Shown here piece after piece: positions 8,092 to 16,814 of a stretch of 64,000 nucleotides of DNA (positions within the stretch are counted from its first letter, which is position 1; each line of letters opens with the position of its first letter). The stretch is from assembly GCF_000306965.1 (NCBI RefSeq), contig NZ_JH976434.1, forward strand, positions 760,243 through 824,242. Reading direction: 5' to 3'. The position numbers and the translations under genes are program-made. This DNA comes from Amphibacillus jilinensis Y1. GTDB taxonomy: Bacteria; Bacillota; Bacilli; Bacillales; Amphibacillaceae. Under the pieces are notes generated by a model. The model saw only the letters and a program-made list of their open reading frames with translations. It did not search any database and was not told where the DNA came from.

Positions 8092-8784
8092 ATGAAAGTC
8101 ATATTTAACGCTGACGATTTTGGTTTAACAAACGGGGTGACTGACGGGATTATCAAAGCACATTTAAACGGGGTGATCAATAGTACCACCTTAATGATGA
8201 ACGGGAAAGCGGTTGACTACGCCATTGCGATCGCTAAACAAACCCCTTCTTTGCCCATTGGTATTCACCTTGTCCTCACCTATGGGAAACCTTTGTGCAC
8301 TGATGTCCCTGAGCTTGTTAATGCAAATGGTGACTTTAAATTCACTAAAGACATACAACAATTAAGTCCATGTGAAATAAAGCAAATTGAGCAAGAATGG
8401 CGCACACAAATCGAAGCGTTTCGCTCAGCTGGTTTAACGCTTAACCACATCGACAGTCATCATCATGTCCATGGATGGGTGGCATTGAAAGACTTAATTA
8501 TTACACTCGCAAAGGAATACCATGTACCGTTAAGATATACTCAGACACTGAAAGATGAAAAAGACTTGCTTTATACAGATAAACTATGGGCGCGTTTCAG
8601 TAATAATAACGATAGCCTCGATGTGTTTCAACAGCTAAAAAAAGTAAAAACGGATTCAATTGAAGTGATTACACACCCTGGCATTGTCGATCAAGATTTG
8701 AGACAGATAAGTTCATATGTCGATCAACGTGAGCAAGAGCTGGAGATACTTTGTCAACTCAATGTACCCAATTGGGTGAATTAG
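8092..8784 (+). CDS. YdjC/ChbG-type carbohydrate deacetylase
   Basis: A 230-aa protein that removes acetyl groups from N-acetylated sugars such as chitooligosaccharides, using a divalent metal. Visible motifs are the catalytic/metal Asp pair in FNADDFGL (D8, D9), H59 in GIHLVLT, and DSHHHVHG (D121, H123-H125). ITHPG near the C-terminus is also conserved. It is cytoplasmic, with no signal peptide. A GGGGAA site lies upstream of ATG 8092. It stands alone rather than in a chb operon. The nagA/nagB genes about 33 kb away handle the acetylated monosaccharide. Confidence 0.88.
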   Translation: MKVIFNADDFGLTNGVTDGIIKAHLNGVINSTTLMMNGKAVDYAIAIAKQTPSLPIGIHLVLTYGKPLCTDVPELVNANGDFKFTKDIQQLSPCEIKQIEQEWRTQIEAFRSAGLTLNHIDSHHHVHGWVALKDLIITLAKEYHVPLRYTQTLKDEKDLLYTDKLWARFSNNNDSLDVFQQLKKVKTDSIEVITHPGIVDQDLRQISSYVDQREQELEILCQLNVPNWVN

Positions 8785-8817
8785 CATTTCAGTTTTCTAG
8801 TAGTTGTAGCTAAACCC

Positions 8818-8915
8818 TTTTATCACAGATAACCGTCTGTGAACACCCACCTCAAAAGTAAATCTATTTTGGTAGATGATAGTAGACACTAATATCCTGA
8901 TTGAACGTTCGTGTT
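8818..8915 (-). repeat. Interspersed short repeat, copy d (inverted)
   Basis: On the minus strand it reads ACGAACGTTCAATCAGGATATTAGTG and then TTTTGAGGTGGGTGTTCACAGACGGTTATCTGTGATAA (given in pieces: TTTTGAGGTGGGTG, CAGACGGTTATCTGTGATAA). Both diagnostic ends are present. It lies between the deacetylase gene and the nitroreductase terminator. Confidence 0.6.
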
Positions 8916-8929
8916 ATTCGATTTAATAG

Positions 8930-8958
8930 CAAAAGGATGTGCTTCAATCGCACATCCT
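8930..8958 (-). terminator. Terminator of the nitroreductase gene
   Basis: AAAGGATGTGC pairs with GCACATCCTTT across a 7-nt loop. On the minus strand it is followed by a short T-rich tail. It lies 9 nt past the nitroreductase stop. Confidence 0.75.
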
Positions 8959-8966
8959 TTGTCTGT

Positions 8967-9566
8967 TTATTTATATACTTTAATACGCTCTTCTAGTGGT
9001 TGGAACTGTTTTTCCCCAGGCTCAATCTCAGGTTTACCAAACGGCATTTGCGCACGAAGCAACCAACTATCTGGTAACTGCCAACGTTGTTTGACTTGAT
9101 CATCAATTAACGGATTATAGTGTTGTAAAGAAGCACCTAATCCCTCATTTTCTAATGCTGTCCATACCACATGCTGTAGCATGCCTGACGCTTGATCTGA
9201 CCAAATTGGGAAATTATCTTTGTACAATGCCATTTGTTCCTGTAAACCTTTCACTACATCTTGGTCTTCAAAGAACAGTACCGTACCATAGCCTGCTTTA
9301 AAGCTATCAATACGTGCATCCGTGTCTGAGAAATTTTCAGCAGGAACGATCTTACGCAATTCTTCTTTTGCTATATCCCACAGTGCTTTATGTTCATCAT
9401 TAAATAACACCACAACTCGACCACTCGTTGCATTAAATGCATAAGGGGTGTGTTTAACTGCAAACTGAATAACTTCTTCAATCCGTTCCTCATCAACGAC
9501 TTTCTCATCACTTATAACGTAAATTGAACGACGATGCTCTATTGCTTGGTAAAAATCTCTTGCCAT
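8967..9566 (-). CDS. Frm2-like nitroreductase family protein
   Basis: A 199-aa FMN-dependent oxidoreductase of the nitroreductase fold. The HRRSIYVI motif near residue 11 binds FMN phosphate. PYAFNATSGRVVVLF and the ASLQHYNPLID segment resemble the Frm2/Hbn1 subgroup, which reduces nitroaromatics with NAD(P)H. The frame is open to 9713, but ATG 9566 follows AAGGAGGAGATACTT, an excellent site; the 49 upstream codons do not look like the family. It lies 165 bp downstream of the HTH-TPR regulator on the same strand. The physiological substrate is unknown. Confidence 0.88.
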   Translation of the reverse strand: MARDFYQAIEHRRSIYVISDEKVVDEERIEEVIQFAVKHTPYAFNATSGRVVVLFNDEHKALWDIAKEELRKIVPAENFSDTDARIDSFKAGYGTVLFFEDQDVVKGLQEQMALYKDNFPIWSDQASGMLQHVVWTALENEGLGASLQHYNPLIDDQVKQRWQLPDSWLLRAQMPFGKPEIEPGEKQFQPLEERIKVYK

Positions 9567-9731
9567 AAGTATCTCCTCCTTATTACTCAGATTATCATGC
9601 ATTTTCTTACTAAAACTTAACATGTCGCTATAAGAAAATAATCTAATGATAACTATACCCGCCTTAGAAGCAGCATAAACACCTTTCTTACATTTTATAC
9701 TTTGATTAGTCAACGGCTTACGCTTTTATAC

Positions 9732-11015
9732 TTAATTATTATCTCTTAGACGCAATTGATTCAACGCTTCGTTAGCCTCTCGATAATAGTTAGAAGACAC
9801 TTTATATTTTCTTACTTGATAGTAATAATCACCTGTAATTTGTAAATAATACGCATAGTTTAAATACATTTTTTTGCTTTTGAAAAAAGGTAGCACTTCT
9901 TTCTCCATTAACACTTCAAAGCCTTGATCAAAACCATAAATCAAGTAATAATAAATACTAATTTCATAATTTAATGGTTGGGAAATCGTTAATTCATGAT
10001 TGACCAATTTTCCGGCTTCCTTATGCCATTGCTTTGCTTTCTCCAGCTTGCCATCATTATAATACGTTTTAAAAAGTCCAGTAACTGCGATTAACTCTGA
10101 TTCAGTAAAAGAATGCTTCGTTAATTCGTAACAGTGCATATAATAATGGATAGCTTGTTCTGTCAGCTGCATATCACCGTAAAGCTCACCCATTGCTTGG
10201 TTACATCTGACTAGCACCTCACGCTCATCTAATTCTATGGCAATTTTACGTGCTAATTCGAAATTGGTTAATGCTTCATTAACCTCATTCATTCTTTTAT
10301 AAGCGACACCGAATATAATATGACATTCTGCACAACGCCTTAATTGATAGGTATTACGATAATAGTCCAAGGCGCGTTTTACATAGACTGTGCTATGATA
10401 AGTATAATAGAGTCGAGTCGCTACACATGAAATTTGGAAATAGAGATCATGCTTTTCTTGTTGATTATTAACGAGCGCTTCAGGCATCATCTTCTCGGCA
10501 CGTAAATAGGATTGGAAGGCGTCTTCATAAGCTAAGTTTGAATAATTGTAATAACCTGAAAATTTCAACCAATAGTATTGTTCTATTTCATTGAAATGAC
10601 TCATATCTTGTTCCAGAAAAATATATTTTCGCTTTGCGTATTTAAGCTGATTCGTTAAAATAAAATAAAATAATGTATGTAGTTCGACTAGCCAATATAG
10701 ATCAGCATCAATTACCTTCTCTATTTCTTCTTCAATCTGTTGATAGGTTTCATGGGCCATGATCATGTTCCCGTCTAATAACTGATTAAACCATTGATAA
10801 ACAAGGTTATTTATATTGTGATCAAGTACCCGTTCGGGTTGAATTTCTAAGCGTTGACATATCTTTTCAATTGCCTCTGGATTCGGATCAGCACTATTAC
10901 GCTCTATTTTTGATAAATAAGATACCGAAACAATACCTCTAGCGAGCTCCTCTTGAGTCATATTGGCTTTTGTGCGAAAATACTTAATCTTGTAACCAAT
11001 ACCTTCTGACATCAT
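9732..11015 (-). CDS. HTH-TPR regulator, RRNPP-like
   Basis: A 427-aa protein. An N-terminal XRE-type helix-turn-helix (IKYFRTKANMTQEELARGIVSVSYLSKIE, residues about 9-40 in parts) is followed by many Tyr-rich helical repeats of TPR type (for example AIHYYMHCYELTKHS and YYYQVRKYKVSSNYYREANEAL). This length and layout match NprR/PlcR/Rgg-like receptors that sense secreted oligopeptides. An AAGAGGTGAT site precedes two adjacent ATGs (11015, 11012). I found no convincing signal-peptide-bearing pheromone gene directly downstream. It may control the nitroreductase that follows or the divergent YkpA unit. Ligand unknown. Confidence 0.8.
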   Translation of the reverse strand: MMSEGIGYKIKYFRTKANMTQEELARGIVSVSYLSKIERNSADPNPEAIEKICQRLEIQPERVLDHNINNLVYQWFNQLLDGNMIMAHETYQQIEEEIEKVIDADLYWLVELHTLFYFILTNQLKYAKRKYIFLEQDMSHFNEIEQYYWLKFSGYYNYSNLAYEDAFQSYLRAEKMMPEALVNNQQEKHDLYFQISCVATRLYYTYHSTVYVKRALDYYRNTYQLRRCAECHIIFGVAYKRMNEVNEALTNFELARKIAIELDEREVLVRCNQAMGELYGDMQLTEQAIHYYMHCYELTKHSFTESELIAVTGLFKTYYNDGKLEKAKQWHKEAGKLVNHELTISQPLNYEISIYYYLIYGFDQGFEVLMEKEVLPFFKSKKMYLNYAYYLQITGDYYYQVRKYKVSSNYYREANEALNQLRLRDNN

Positions 11016-11199
11016 ATCACCTCTTATCCCCTATCTTACACAATTAAATAAGGTAAGTCATTATTAATACATCTATTTCTATCTCCTCTCTATATCGTTC
11101 TACTTTTAAAAAACTTAAATGCTTGAAATGTGTATTTCTATATAATTGATCTTGAACAAGGAAAGCATTTATGAACAGTTATTATGGAAGGGAAATGAA

Positions 11200-11253
11200 A
11201 TGATAGATAATTTTTTTAAAACATCAATTGACTTCATTACATTTTTAGCTTAA
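11200..11253 (+). CDS. Possible 17-aa leader peptide upstream of ykpA
   Basis: ATG 11200 follows GGAAGGG with 6-nt spacing and encodes MIDNFFKTSIDFITFLA before TAA. The stop is 44 nt upstream of the ykpA ATG. Leader peptides upstream of ABC-F genes mediate antibiotic-induced expression in several Firmicutes, which makes this worth noting. No alternative terminator/antiterminator pair is obvious here, so the role is speculative. Confidence 0.35.
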   Translation: MIDNFFKTSIDFITFLA

Positions 11254-11297
11254 GCTAGGCTTTAATTATGTCTATTTTGATGGAGGAACAATTAAGT

Positions 11298-12917
11298 ATG
11301 TTACAAGTAACAAATGTAAGTTTACGTTTCGGCGATAAAAAGCTGTTTGAAGATGTTAATATTAAATTCACACCAGGGAATTGTTATGGATTAATCGGGG
11401 CAAACGGAGCGGGTAAATCAACATTTCTCAAGGTATTATCCGGAGAAGTTGAACCTCAATCTGGCCATGTTTCTTTAGGCAAGGATGAGCGATTAGCGGT
11501 TTTAAAACAAGATCATTTTGCTTATGAGGACTATCAGGTACTTGAGACTGTCATTCTTGGTCACGAGCGTCTCTATCAAGTGATGAAAGAAAAGGACGCC
11601 ATCTATGCTAAAACTGATTTTAGTGAAGAAGATGGCATGAAAGCAGCCGAACTAGAGGGTGAATTCGCAGAATTAAACGGGTGGGAAGCAGAATCAGATG
11701 CTGCCATTCTTTTAAAAGGATTAGGTGTGGCAGAAGATGCACATGATAAAAAAATGGCTGAGCTTAGCGGTTCAGATAAGGTCAAGGTATTGCTTGCACA
11801 AGCTTTATTCGGATCACCAGATATTTTATTACTTGATGAGCCAACGAACCACCTAGATATCCAGGCCATTCAATGGCTAGAGGAATTTTTAATAAACTTT
11901 GATAACACGGTTATCGTTGTTTCACATGATCGTCATTTCTTAAATAAGGTTTGTACACATATTGCTGATGTTGATTATGGAAAAATTGAACTTTACGTTG
12001 GTAATTATGATTTTTGGTATGAGTCAAGTCAACTTGCATTAAAAATGGCTCAGGATCAAAATAAGAAAAAAGAAGAAAAAGTTAAAGAATTACAAAACTT
12101 TATTGCCCGCTTTAGTGCTAATGCATCTAAATCACGACAAGCAACTTCACGCAAGAAAATGCTCGATAATATCACTATTGAAGATATTAAGCCGTCTTCA
12201 CGTCGTTATCCCTATGTCGCATTTAAGCCTGAGCGAGAAATAGGTAATGACTTATTGCGTGTTGAAGGGATAAGTAAAACGATTGATGGCGTTAAAGTAC
12301 TTGATAACGTTAGTTTTACCTTAAATCGCGACAATAAGGTTGCTTTTGTTGGACGAGATGAATTAGCGAAGACGACATTATTTGATATAGTAATGGGAGA
12401 GATGGAACCTGATGAAGGTAGCTATTCATGGGGCGTCACCACATCTCAGGCTTACTTTCCAAAGGACAATAGTAAGTTTTTCGAGAATAATGAACTAACA
12501 TTGGTCGAATGGCTTCGCCAATACTCTCCTGAAGACCAAACAGAAACATTCTTGCGTGGTTTCCTAGGTCGCATGTTGTTTTCTGGAGAAGAAGCTTTAA
12601 AGAAAGCAAAAGTTTTGTCAGGTGGCGAGAAGGTCCGTTGTATGCTTTCAAAAATGATGTTGTCAAGTGCCAATGTGCTAATCTTGGATGAGCCAACAAA
12701 CCACTTAGATCTTGAATCGATTACATCCGTCAATAATGGTTTAATCCAATTTAATGGGGCTATTCTGTTTACTTCGCATGACCATCAATTTATTAATAGT
12801 ATAGCGAATCGCTTAATTGAAATCACACCAAAAGGTTTGATTGATAAAGAAATAAGTTATGATGAGTATGTAAGCGATAGAGCATTGCAAGCTGAAATTG
12901 AAAGTTGTTATCAATAG
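11298..12917 (+). CDS. ykpA: ABC-F ribosome-associated ATPase YkpA
   Basis: A soluble ABC-F protein with two nucleotide-binding domains and no membrane segments; such proteins act on the ribosome. Domain 1 has Walker A GANGAGKST near residue 37, signature LSGSDKV and Walker B LLLDEPTNHLD. The linker is rich in charged residues (KKKEEKVKELQ). Domain 2 has a degenerate Walker A (GRDELAKTT) but an intact LSGGEKVR signature and LILDEPTNHLD. The degenerate second P-loop also occurs in Bacillus YkpA. ATG 11298 follows GGAGG with good spacing; an in-frame ATG at 11268 has none. A 17-codon ORF precedes it. Confidence 0.92.
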   Translation: MLQVTNVSLRFGDKKLFEDVNIKFTPGNCYGLIGANGAGKSTFLKVLSGEVEPQSGHVSLGKDERLAVLKQDHFAYEDYQVLETVILGHERLYQVMKEKDAIYAKTDFSEEDGMKAAELEGEFAELNGWEAESDAAILLKGLGVAEDAHDKKMAELSGSDKVKVLLAQALFGSPDILLLDEPTNHLDIQAIQWLEEFLINFDNTVIVVSHDRHFLNKVCTHIADVDYGKIELYVGNYDFWYESSQLALKMAQDQNKKKEEKVKELQNFIARFSANASKSRQATSRKKMLDNITIEDIKPSSRRYPYVAFKPEREIGNDLLRVEGISKTIDGVKVLDNVSFTLNRDNKVAFVGRDELAKTTLFDIVMGEMEPDEGSYSWGVTTSQAYFPKDNSKFFENNELTLVEWLRQYSPEDQTETFLRGFLGRMLFSGEEALKKAKVLSGGEKVRCMLSKMMLSSANVLILDEPTNHLDLESITSVNNGLIQFNGAILFTSHDHQFINSIANRLIEITPKGLIDKEISYDEYVSDRALQAEIESCYQ

Positions 12918-12949
12918 ACATGGGGACCTTTCCCCTTGTCTATTTTTTT
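12916..12949 (+). terminator. Terminator of ykpA
   Basis: AGACATGGGG pairs with CCCCTTGTCT (one mismatch) and is followed by ATTTTTTT. The stem begins on the ykpA stop codon. Confidence 0.85.
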
Positions 12950-13073
12950 GAAAAAATACTTCTTTAAAACAAGTTATTTACTTGAAAATCCCCTTTCAAT
13001 CATGTGACAACTTTGTGAATTTTATATAAAAAATGCGTTTAAATATTGATATGACAATACTATCCAAAAAAGT

Positions 13074-13091
13074 TTGTGAAATATTATACAA
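13074..13091 (+). promoter_or_regulatory. Rex-like operator upstream of NADH oxidase
   Basis: TTGTGAAATATTATACAA differs at two positions from a perfect TTGTGAA-N4-TTCACAA palindrome, the consensus of the NADH sensor Rex. It lies 5 bp before the -35 box. Two further half-sites (TTGTGAATTT at 13013 and GTTGTGAAATAAT near 13163) flank it. Control of an NADH-consuming enzyme by Rex is biologically sensible but inferred. Confidence 0.6.
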
Positions 13092-13096
13092 TTCCC

Positions 13097-13125
13097 TTGA
13101 TACTTAGCAGACATAATAGTATAAT
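13097..13125 (+). promoter_or_regulatory. Promoter of NADH oxidase gene
   Basis: TTGATA (13097-13102), a 17-bp spacer and a perfect TATAAT (13120-13125): a sigma-A-type promoter. The leader to the ATG is about 70 nt. Confidence 0.8.
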
Positions 13126-13201
13126 AAGTTTTACAACATATTTGAATGTATGTTTATTTAAAGTTGTGAAATAATGAACCTAAAAACGGAGGATGACAAA
13201 C

Positions 13202-14557
13202 ATGAAAGTAGCTGTAATTGGATGTACACACGCAGGAACAGCAGCCATTAAAAACACACTTGCATTATACCCTGACGCTGAAATTGAAGTATTTGAACGT
13301 AATGATACGGTCTCATTCTTGTCTTGCGGTATTGCGCTCTATGTAGGTGGTGTTGTTGAAAAGGCAGAGTCACTTTTTTACGCATCAGTTGAAGGTTTTG
13401 AAGAACAAGGCATTAAAATGCATATGCAACATGAAGTGCTAAATGTTGACATTGACAAAAAACAATTAGCAGCAAAAGATTTGAGTACAGGGGAATCAAC
13501 TAACTATGACTATGATAAGTTGATTATTACCACTGGCTCTTGGCCAATTACACCGCCAATTCCTGGATCTGACTTAGAGAACGTTGTACTATGTAAAAAC
13601 TATGATCACGCGAAAGATATTATTCGTCGATCAGAGCATGTTGATAACGTCACTGTTGTTGGTGGTGGTTATATCGGTGTTGAACTCGTTGAAGCCTTCG
13701 AAGAAAATGGTAAAAATGTAACGCTAATCGATGCTGAATCACGTATCCTTAACCGCTATCTAGATAAAACCTTTACTGATCCTGTTGAAGCTTCATTCCG
13801 TGAAAAAGGGGTTAGCTTACTTTTAAATGAAATGGTTTCAGGCTTTGAAGGTAATGGTAAAGTTGAAAAAGTAATAACCAATAAGAGTGAAGTAAAGGCA
13901 GACCTGGTTGTGATGTGTATTGGCTTCCGTCCAAACACAGACTTAATCAAAGGGCAAGTCGATATGCTTCCAAATGGAGCAATCGTTGTTGATGAGTATA
14001 TGCGTACAAGTGTAAAAGACGTATATGCAGCAGGTGATTGCTGTGCTGTACCTTACACACCAACAAAACAGCCTGCATATATTCCATTAGCAACCAATGC
14101 GGTACGAATGGGAACACTCGTTGCGCAAAATTTAGTTGAGGCTAAGCTTCCACATCCAGGTACACAAGGTACTTCTGGTTTGAAAATTTATGATCATTAT
14201 ATTGGGTCAACTGGTTTGACAGAAACAGCAGCTGAAGTCAATAAAATCAAGGTACGTTCTGCTTACTTAGAAGAGACATATCGCCCTGACTTTATGCCAG
14301 AAAACAATGTCATTAAACTGAAGTTAGTCTATGAAGTAGACAGTCATCGTGTCGTTGGTGCCCAAGTGATTTCTGATACTGATCTTACACAAGTTGTCAA
14401 TACAGTTAGTGTAGCGATCTCTAATGATATGACGATTGAGCAACTGGCATTAACAGACTTCTTCTTCCAGCCACACTTTAATAAGCCAGTAAACTACTTA
14501 AACGAAGTCGCTCTAAAAGCGATGCAACAAGAAGTTAAAGAAACAGTAATACAATAA
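13202..14557 (+). CDS. nox: NADH oxidase / CoA-disulfide reductase family flavoprotein
   Basis: A 451-aa FAD- and NAD(H)-dependent enzyme, most likely reducing O2 to water with NADH. Cys42 in SFLSCGIALYVGG is the redox-active cysteine of the NADH oxidase/peroxidase/CoADR family. VVGGGYIGVELVEA near residue 154 binds NAD, and VYAAGDC is the second FAD motif. The C-terminal dimerisation domain is complete. The start at 13202 is preferred because GGAGG is 9 nt upstream; the ATG at 13193 touches the ribosome site. It is a single-gene unit between its own promoter and terminator. Water-forming versus peroxide-forming or CoA-disulfide activity cannot be decided from sequence alone. Confidence 0.88.
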   Translation: MKVAVIGCTHAGTAAIKNTLALYPDAEIEVFERNDTVSFLSCGIALYVGGVVEKAESLFYASVEGFEEQGIKMHMQHEVLNVDIDKKQLAAKDLSTGESTNYDYDKLIITTGSWPITPPIPGSDLENVVLCKNYDHAKDIIRRSEHVDNVTVVGGGYIGVELVEAFEENGKNVTLIDAESRILNRYLDKTFTDPVEASFREKGVSLLLNEMVSGFEGNGKVEKVITNKSEVKADLVVMCIGFRPNTDLIKGQVDMLPNGAIVVDEYMRTSVKDVYAAGDCCAVPYTPTKQPAYIPLATNAVRMGTLVAQNLVEAKLPHPGTQGTSGLKIYDHYIGSTGLTETAAEVNKIKVRSAYLEETYRPDFMPENNVIKLKLVYEVDSHRVVGAQVISDTDLTQVVNTVSVAISNDMTIEQLALTDFFFQPHFNKPVNYLNEVALKAMQQEVKETVIQ

Positions 14558-14566
14558 TTGATATTT

Positions 14567-14604
14567 CGCCACGCTTGATTTTTTATTAAGCGTGGCGATT
14601 TCTT
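14567..14604 (+). terminator. Terminator of nox
   Basis: Perfect 10-bp stem CGCCACGCTT/AAGCGTGGCG with an 11-nt loop, followed by ATTTCTTT. Confidence 0.8.
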
Positions 14605-14790
14605 TCGTGTGAAACTTTATCTTTTCGTGCGAGCGCTCGATACTTTCATGCGAAAATCTCTTCTTTCGTGCGAGCGCTCGATTCTTTCATGCGAATTTCT
14701 CTCTTTTCGTGCGATCGCTTGATACTTTCATGCGTAACTTTCTCTTTTCGTGCGATCGCTCGATACTTTCATGCGAAACTCGCGCAGGTG
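14605..14790 (+). repeat. 41-bp tandem repeat array, locus 1
   Basis: About four and a half units of 41 bp, each with the core TTTCGTGCGA(T/G)CGCTCGATAC and then TTTCATGCGAA. The CGTGC motif starts at 14626, 14667, 14708 and 14749, an exact 41-bp period. It ends in CGCGCAGGTGAA, a segment also found at the border of the arrays near 31.0 and 40.4 kb. There are no spacers. It sits between the convergent nox and trpA terminators. Confidence 0.85.
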
Positions 14791-14802
14791 AATCAATCCT
14801 CC

Positions 14803-14839
14803 AAAAAACAGATCCGCCTAGTTTGCGGATCTGTTTTTT
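14803..14839. terminator. trp operon terminator (bidirectional form)
   Basis: AAAAAACAGATCCGC pairs perfectly with GCGGATCTGTTTTTT across a 7-nt loop. The trpA stop codon (14818-14820) lies at the stem-loop border, so the stem starts inside the last trpA codons. Confidence 0.9.
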
Positions 14840-15606
14840 GTTGCTTGAATAAGTGGTTTAATTTCTGTCCGATTGTTTTCATGTAAGCTGGCGACAATTT
14901 TACTACCTACTACCACACCATCGCAATGTTCGCTTAGTGCTCGAACTTGTTCGGGTGTGGAAACGCCGAACCCAGCTAATACAGGGGTGTCAGTCATCGT
15001 CTTTAATTGTTCCAAATACACCGTGACATTATCAGCAAAAGTCGCTCGTTCACCTGTTGTACCCGTTACAGTGACTGCATAGAGAAACCCTTCTGTTTGA
15101 GTAGCAATTTTTTCTAATCGTTGTTTAGAACTTGTTAAAGCAGCTAGACGGATTAATGCTATTTGGTAATCTGCTAAAGATGGGGTAAGTAAACCTTCTT
15201 CTTCTAACGGAAGATCAGGAACAATGACACCATCTACACCTGCTTGTTCACAGGCTAGAGCAAACGCTTCAACCCCATAGTTATAAATCGGATTAAGATA
15301 TGTCATTAATACAATCGGAATTGAGCGCCCTTGTTTCGTTTCTGCCAGTTTGTTTAACACAGACCGCAAGCTAACACCTTCAGCTAATGCTCGCAATCCA
15401 GCTGCTTGTATCGTTGGTCCATCTGCAACAGGATCAGAAAAAGGGATGCCTAATTCAATTGCTGTTGCCCCTTGCTCTTGCAAAAATTGTATCTGTTCAG
15501 GTAATGCATCAATTCCACCGTCACCGGCCATAATGTAGGGTACAAAGATTTTATCACCTTTGGAAAGTGTCTGTTCAAAGGCTTGTTCCAACTTCGCTTT
15601 AGGCAT
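14818..15606 (-). CDS. trpA: Tryptophan synthase alpha chain
   Basis: A 262-aa TIM barrel that splits indole-3-glycerol phosphate into indole and glyceraldehyde 3-phosphate, working in complex with Trp[20 protein letters not shown] near residue 50 carries the catalytic Glu and Asp. [14 protein letters not shown] and the phosphate-binding [10 protein letters not shown] are present. ATG 15606 follows GGAGGTGAGGGTA; the frame also offers GTG 15615, which lies in the ribosome site. Its start overlaps the trpB stop by 8 bp, indicating translational coupling. It is the last gene of trpEGDCFBA. Confidence 0.96.
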   Translation of the reverse strand: MPKAKLEQAFEQTLSKGDKIFVPYIMAGDGGIDALPEQIQFLQEQGATAIELGIPFSDPVADGPTIQAAGLRALAEGVSLRSVLNKLAETKQGRSIPIVLMTYLNPIYNYGVEAFALACEQAGVDGVIVPDLPLEEEGLLTPSLADYQIALIRLAALTSSKQRLEKIATQTEGFLYAVTVTGTTGERATFADNVTVYLEQLKTMTDTPVLAGFGVSTPEQVRALSEHCDGVVVGSKIVASLHENNRTEIKPLIQATKNRSAN

Positions 15607-16804
15607 TACCCTCACCTCCTAACGCATCTTTGACTGCTTCAACATCTTTGTCACCGCGTCCAGACAGACAAACCACAATCGATTGGTCGGCACGCATCGT
15701 TGGTGCGAGTTTTTTTAAATAAGCAATGGCATGGGCGCTTTCTAACGCTGGGATAATCCCTTCTGCTCGTGATAAAAACTTAAGTCCTTCTAGAGCTTCA
15801 TTATCTGTTATCGAATGGTAGCTGACACGCTCAATCTCTTTAAAATGACTGTGTTCCGGTCCAACCCCCGGATAATCGAGCCCTGCTGAAATAGAATGTG
15901 CTTCTTCTACTTGTCCCTCTTGATCTTGAAGTAAATACGTCATCGTGCCGTGTAAAACACCGACCTTACCTTCTGTTAAGGTGGCAGCATGCTTTCCTGT
16001 ATCGATGCCTGATCCCCCTGCTTCAACGCCATACAGCTTAACAGTGCTGTCATTCACAAATGGATAAAACATTCCCATTGCATTGCTACCACCGCCGATA
16101 CAGGCAACAACAGCATCAGGCAGACCCGCTTCAACCTCGGCAAACTGTTGCTTTGTTTCTGTACCAATGACACTTTGAAAATCACGGACCATTTTTGGAA
16201 ACGGATGTGGGCCCACCACGGAACCTATAATATAGTGGGTATCTTCAACATGGGCAACCCAATAACGTAGTGCTTCATTAACTGCATCTTTTAACGTTCC
16301 ACTTCCTTGGCTCACACTAACCACTTCAGCACCAAGTAATTCCATTCGGAAGACGTTTAGCTTTTGTCTACGAATATCTTCTTCTCCCATAAAAACGATA
16401 CACTCAAGTCCCAACAATGCACATACAGTTGCTGTCGCTACACCATGTTGACCAGCACCTGTTTCAGCAACTACTTTCTGTTTGCCCATCCTTACGGTTA
16501 ATAATGCTTGACCCAGAGCGTTATTTATTTTATGTGCACCGGTATGATTGAGGTCTTCTCGTTTTAAATAAATCTTCGCCCCTCCGAGCGCTTTTGTTAA
16601 ACGTTCCGCAAAGTACAATGGCGTCTCACGCCCAACATACTGTTTCAAATAATAATTAAATTCCTTTTGAAATTCTGCATCTTCACAGGCCTGCTTGTAT
16701 GCTTGTTCTAGCTCAATTACTGCAGGCATTAATGTTTCTGGAACGAAGCGCCCGCCAAAAGAACCAAAATGTCCGGTTTCGCTTGGTTGTTGATAAGCTG
16801 ACAT
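15599..16804 (-). CDS. trpB: Tryptophan synthase beta chain
   Basis: A 401-aa PLP enzyme that condenses indole with L-serine to tryptophan. The PLP lysine is K92 in [14 protein letters not shown]. The glycine-rich phosphate site [12 protein letters not shown] and the [13 protein letters not shown] segment are intact. The N-terminal [15 protein letters not shown] marks the TrpB1 type that pairs with TrpA. ATG 16804 follows an AGGTGA site. It lies 10 nt after the trpF stop and overlaps trpA. Confidence 0.97.
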   Translation of the reverse strand: MSAYQQPSETGHFGSFGGRFVPETLMPAVIELEQAYKQACEDAEFQKEFNYYLKQYVGRETPLYFAERLTKALGGAKIYLKREDLNHTGAHKINNALGQALLTVRMGKQKVVAETGAGQHGVATATVCALLGLECIVFMGEEDIRRQKLNVFRMELLGAEVVSVSQGSGTLKDAVNEALRYWVAHVEDTHYIIGSVVGPHPFPKMVRDFQSVIGTETKQQFAEVEAGLPDAVVACIGGGSNAMGMFYPFVNDSTVKLYGVEAGGSGIDTGKHAATLTEGKVGVLHGTMTYLLQDQEGQVEEAHSISAGLDYPGVGPEHSHFKEIERVSYHSITDNEALEGLKFLSRAEGIIPALESAHAIAYLKKLAPTMRADQSIVVCLSGRGDKDVEAVKDALGGEGNA

Positions 16805-16814
16805 ATGCTTTCAC

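Noticed and set aside
9567-9731. Pheromone gene for the HTH-TPR regulator
   Set aside because: The only short frames with ribosome sites lack a signal peptide or merge in frame with the nitroreductase start; none resembles Phr, NprX or PapR precursors.
14605-14790. Possible CRISPR array
   Set aside because: Units are contiguous and conserved along the whole 41 bp, with no variable spacers, and no cas genes are near. The same holds for the arrays at 30.8 and 40.5 kb.
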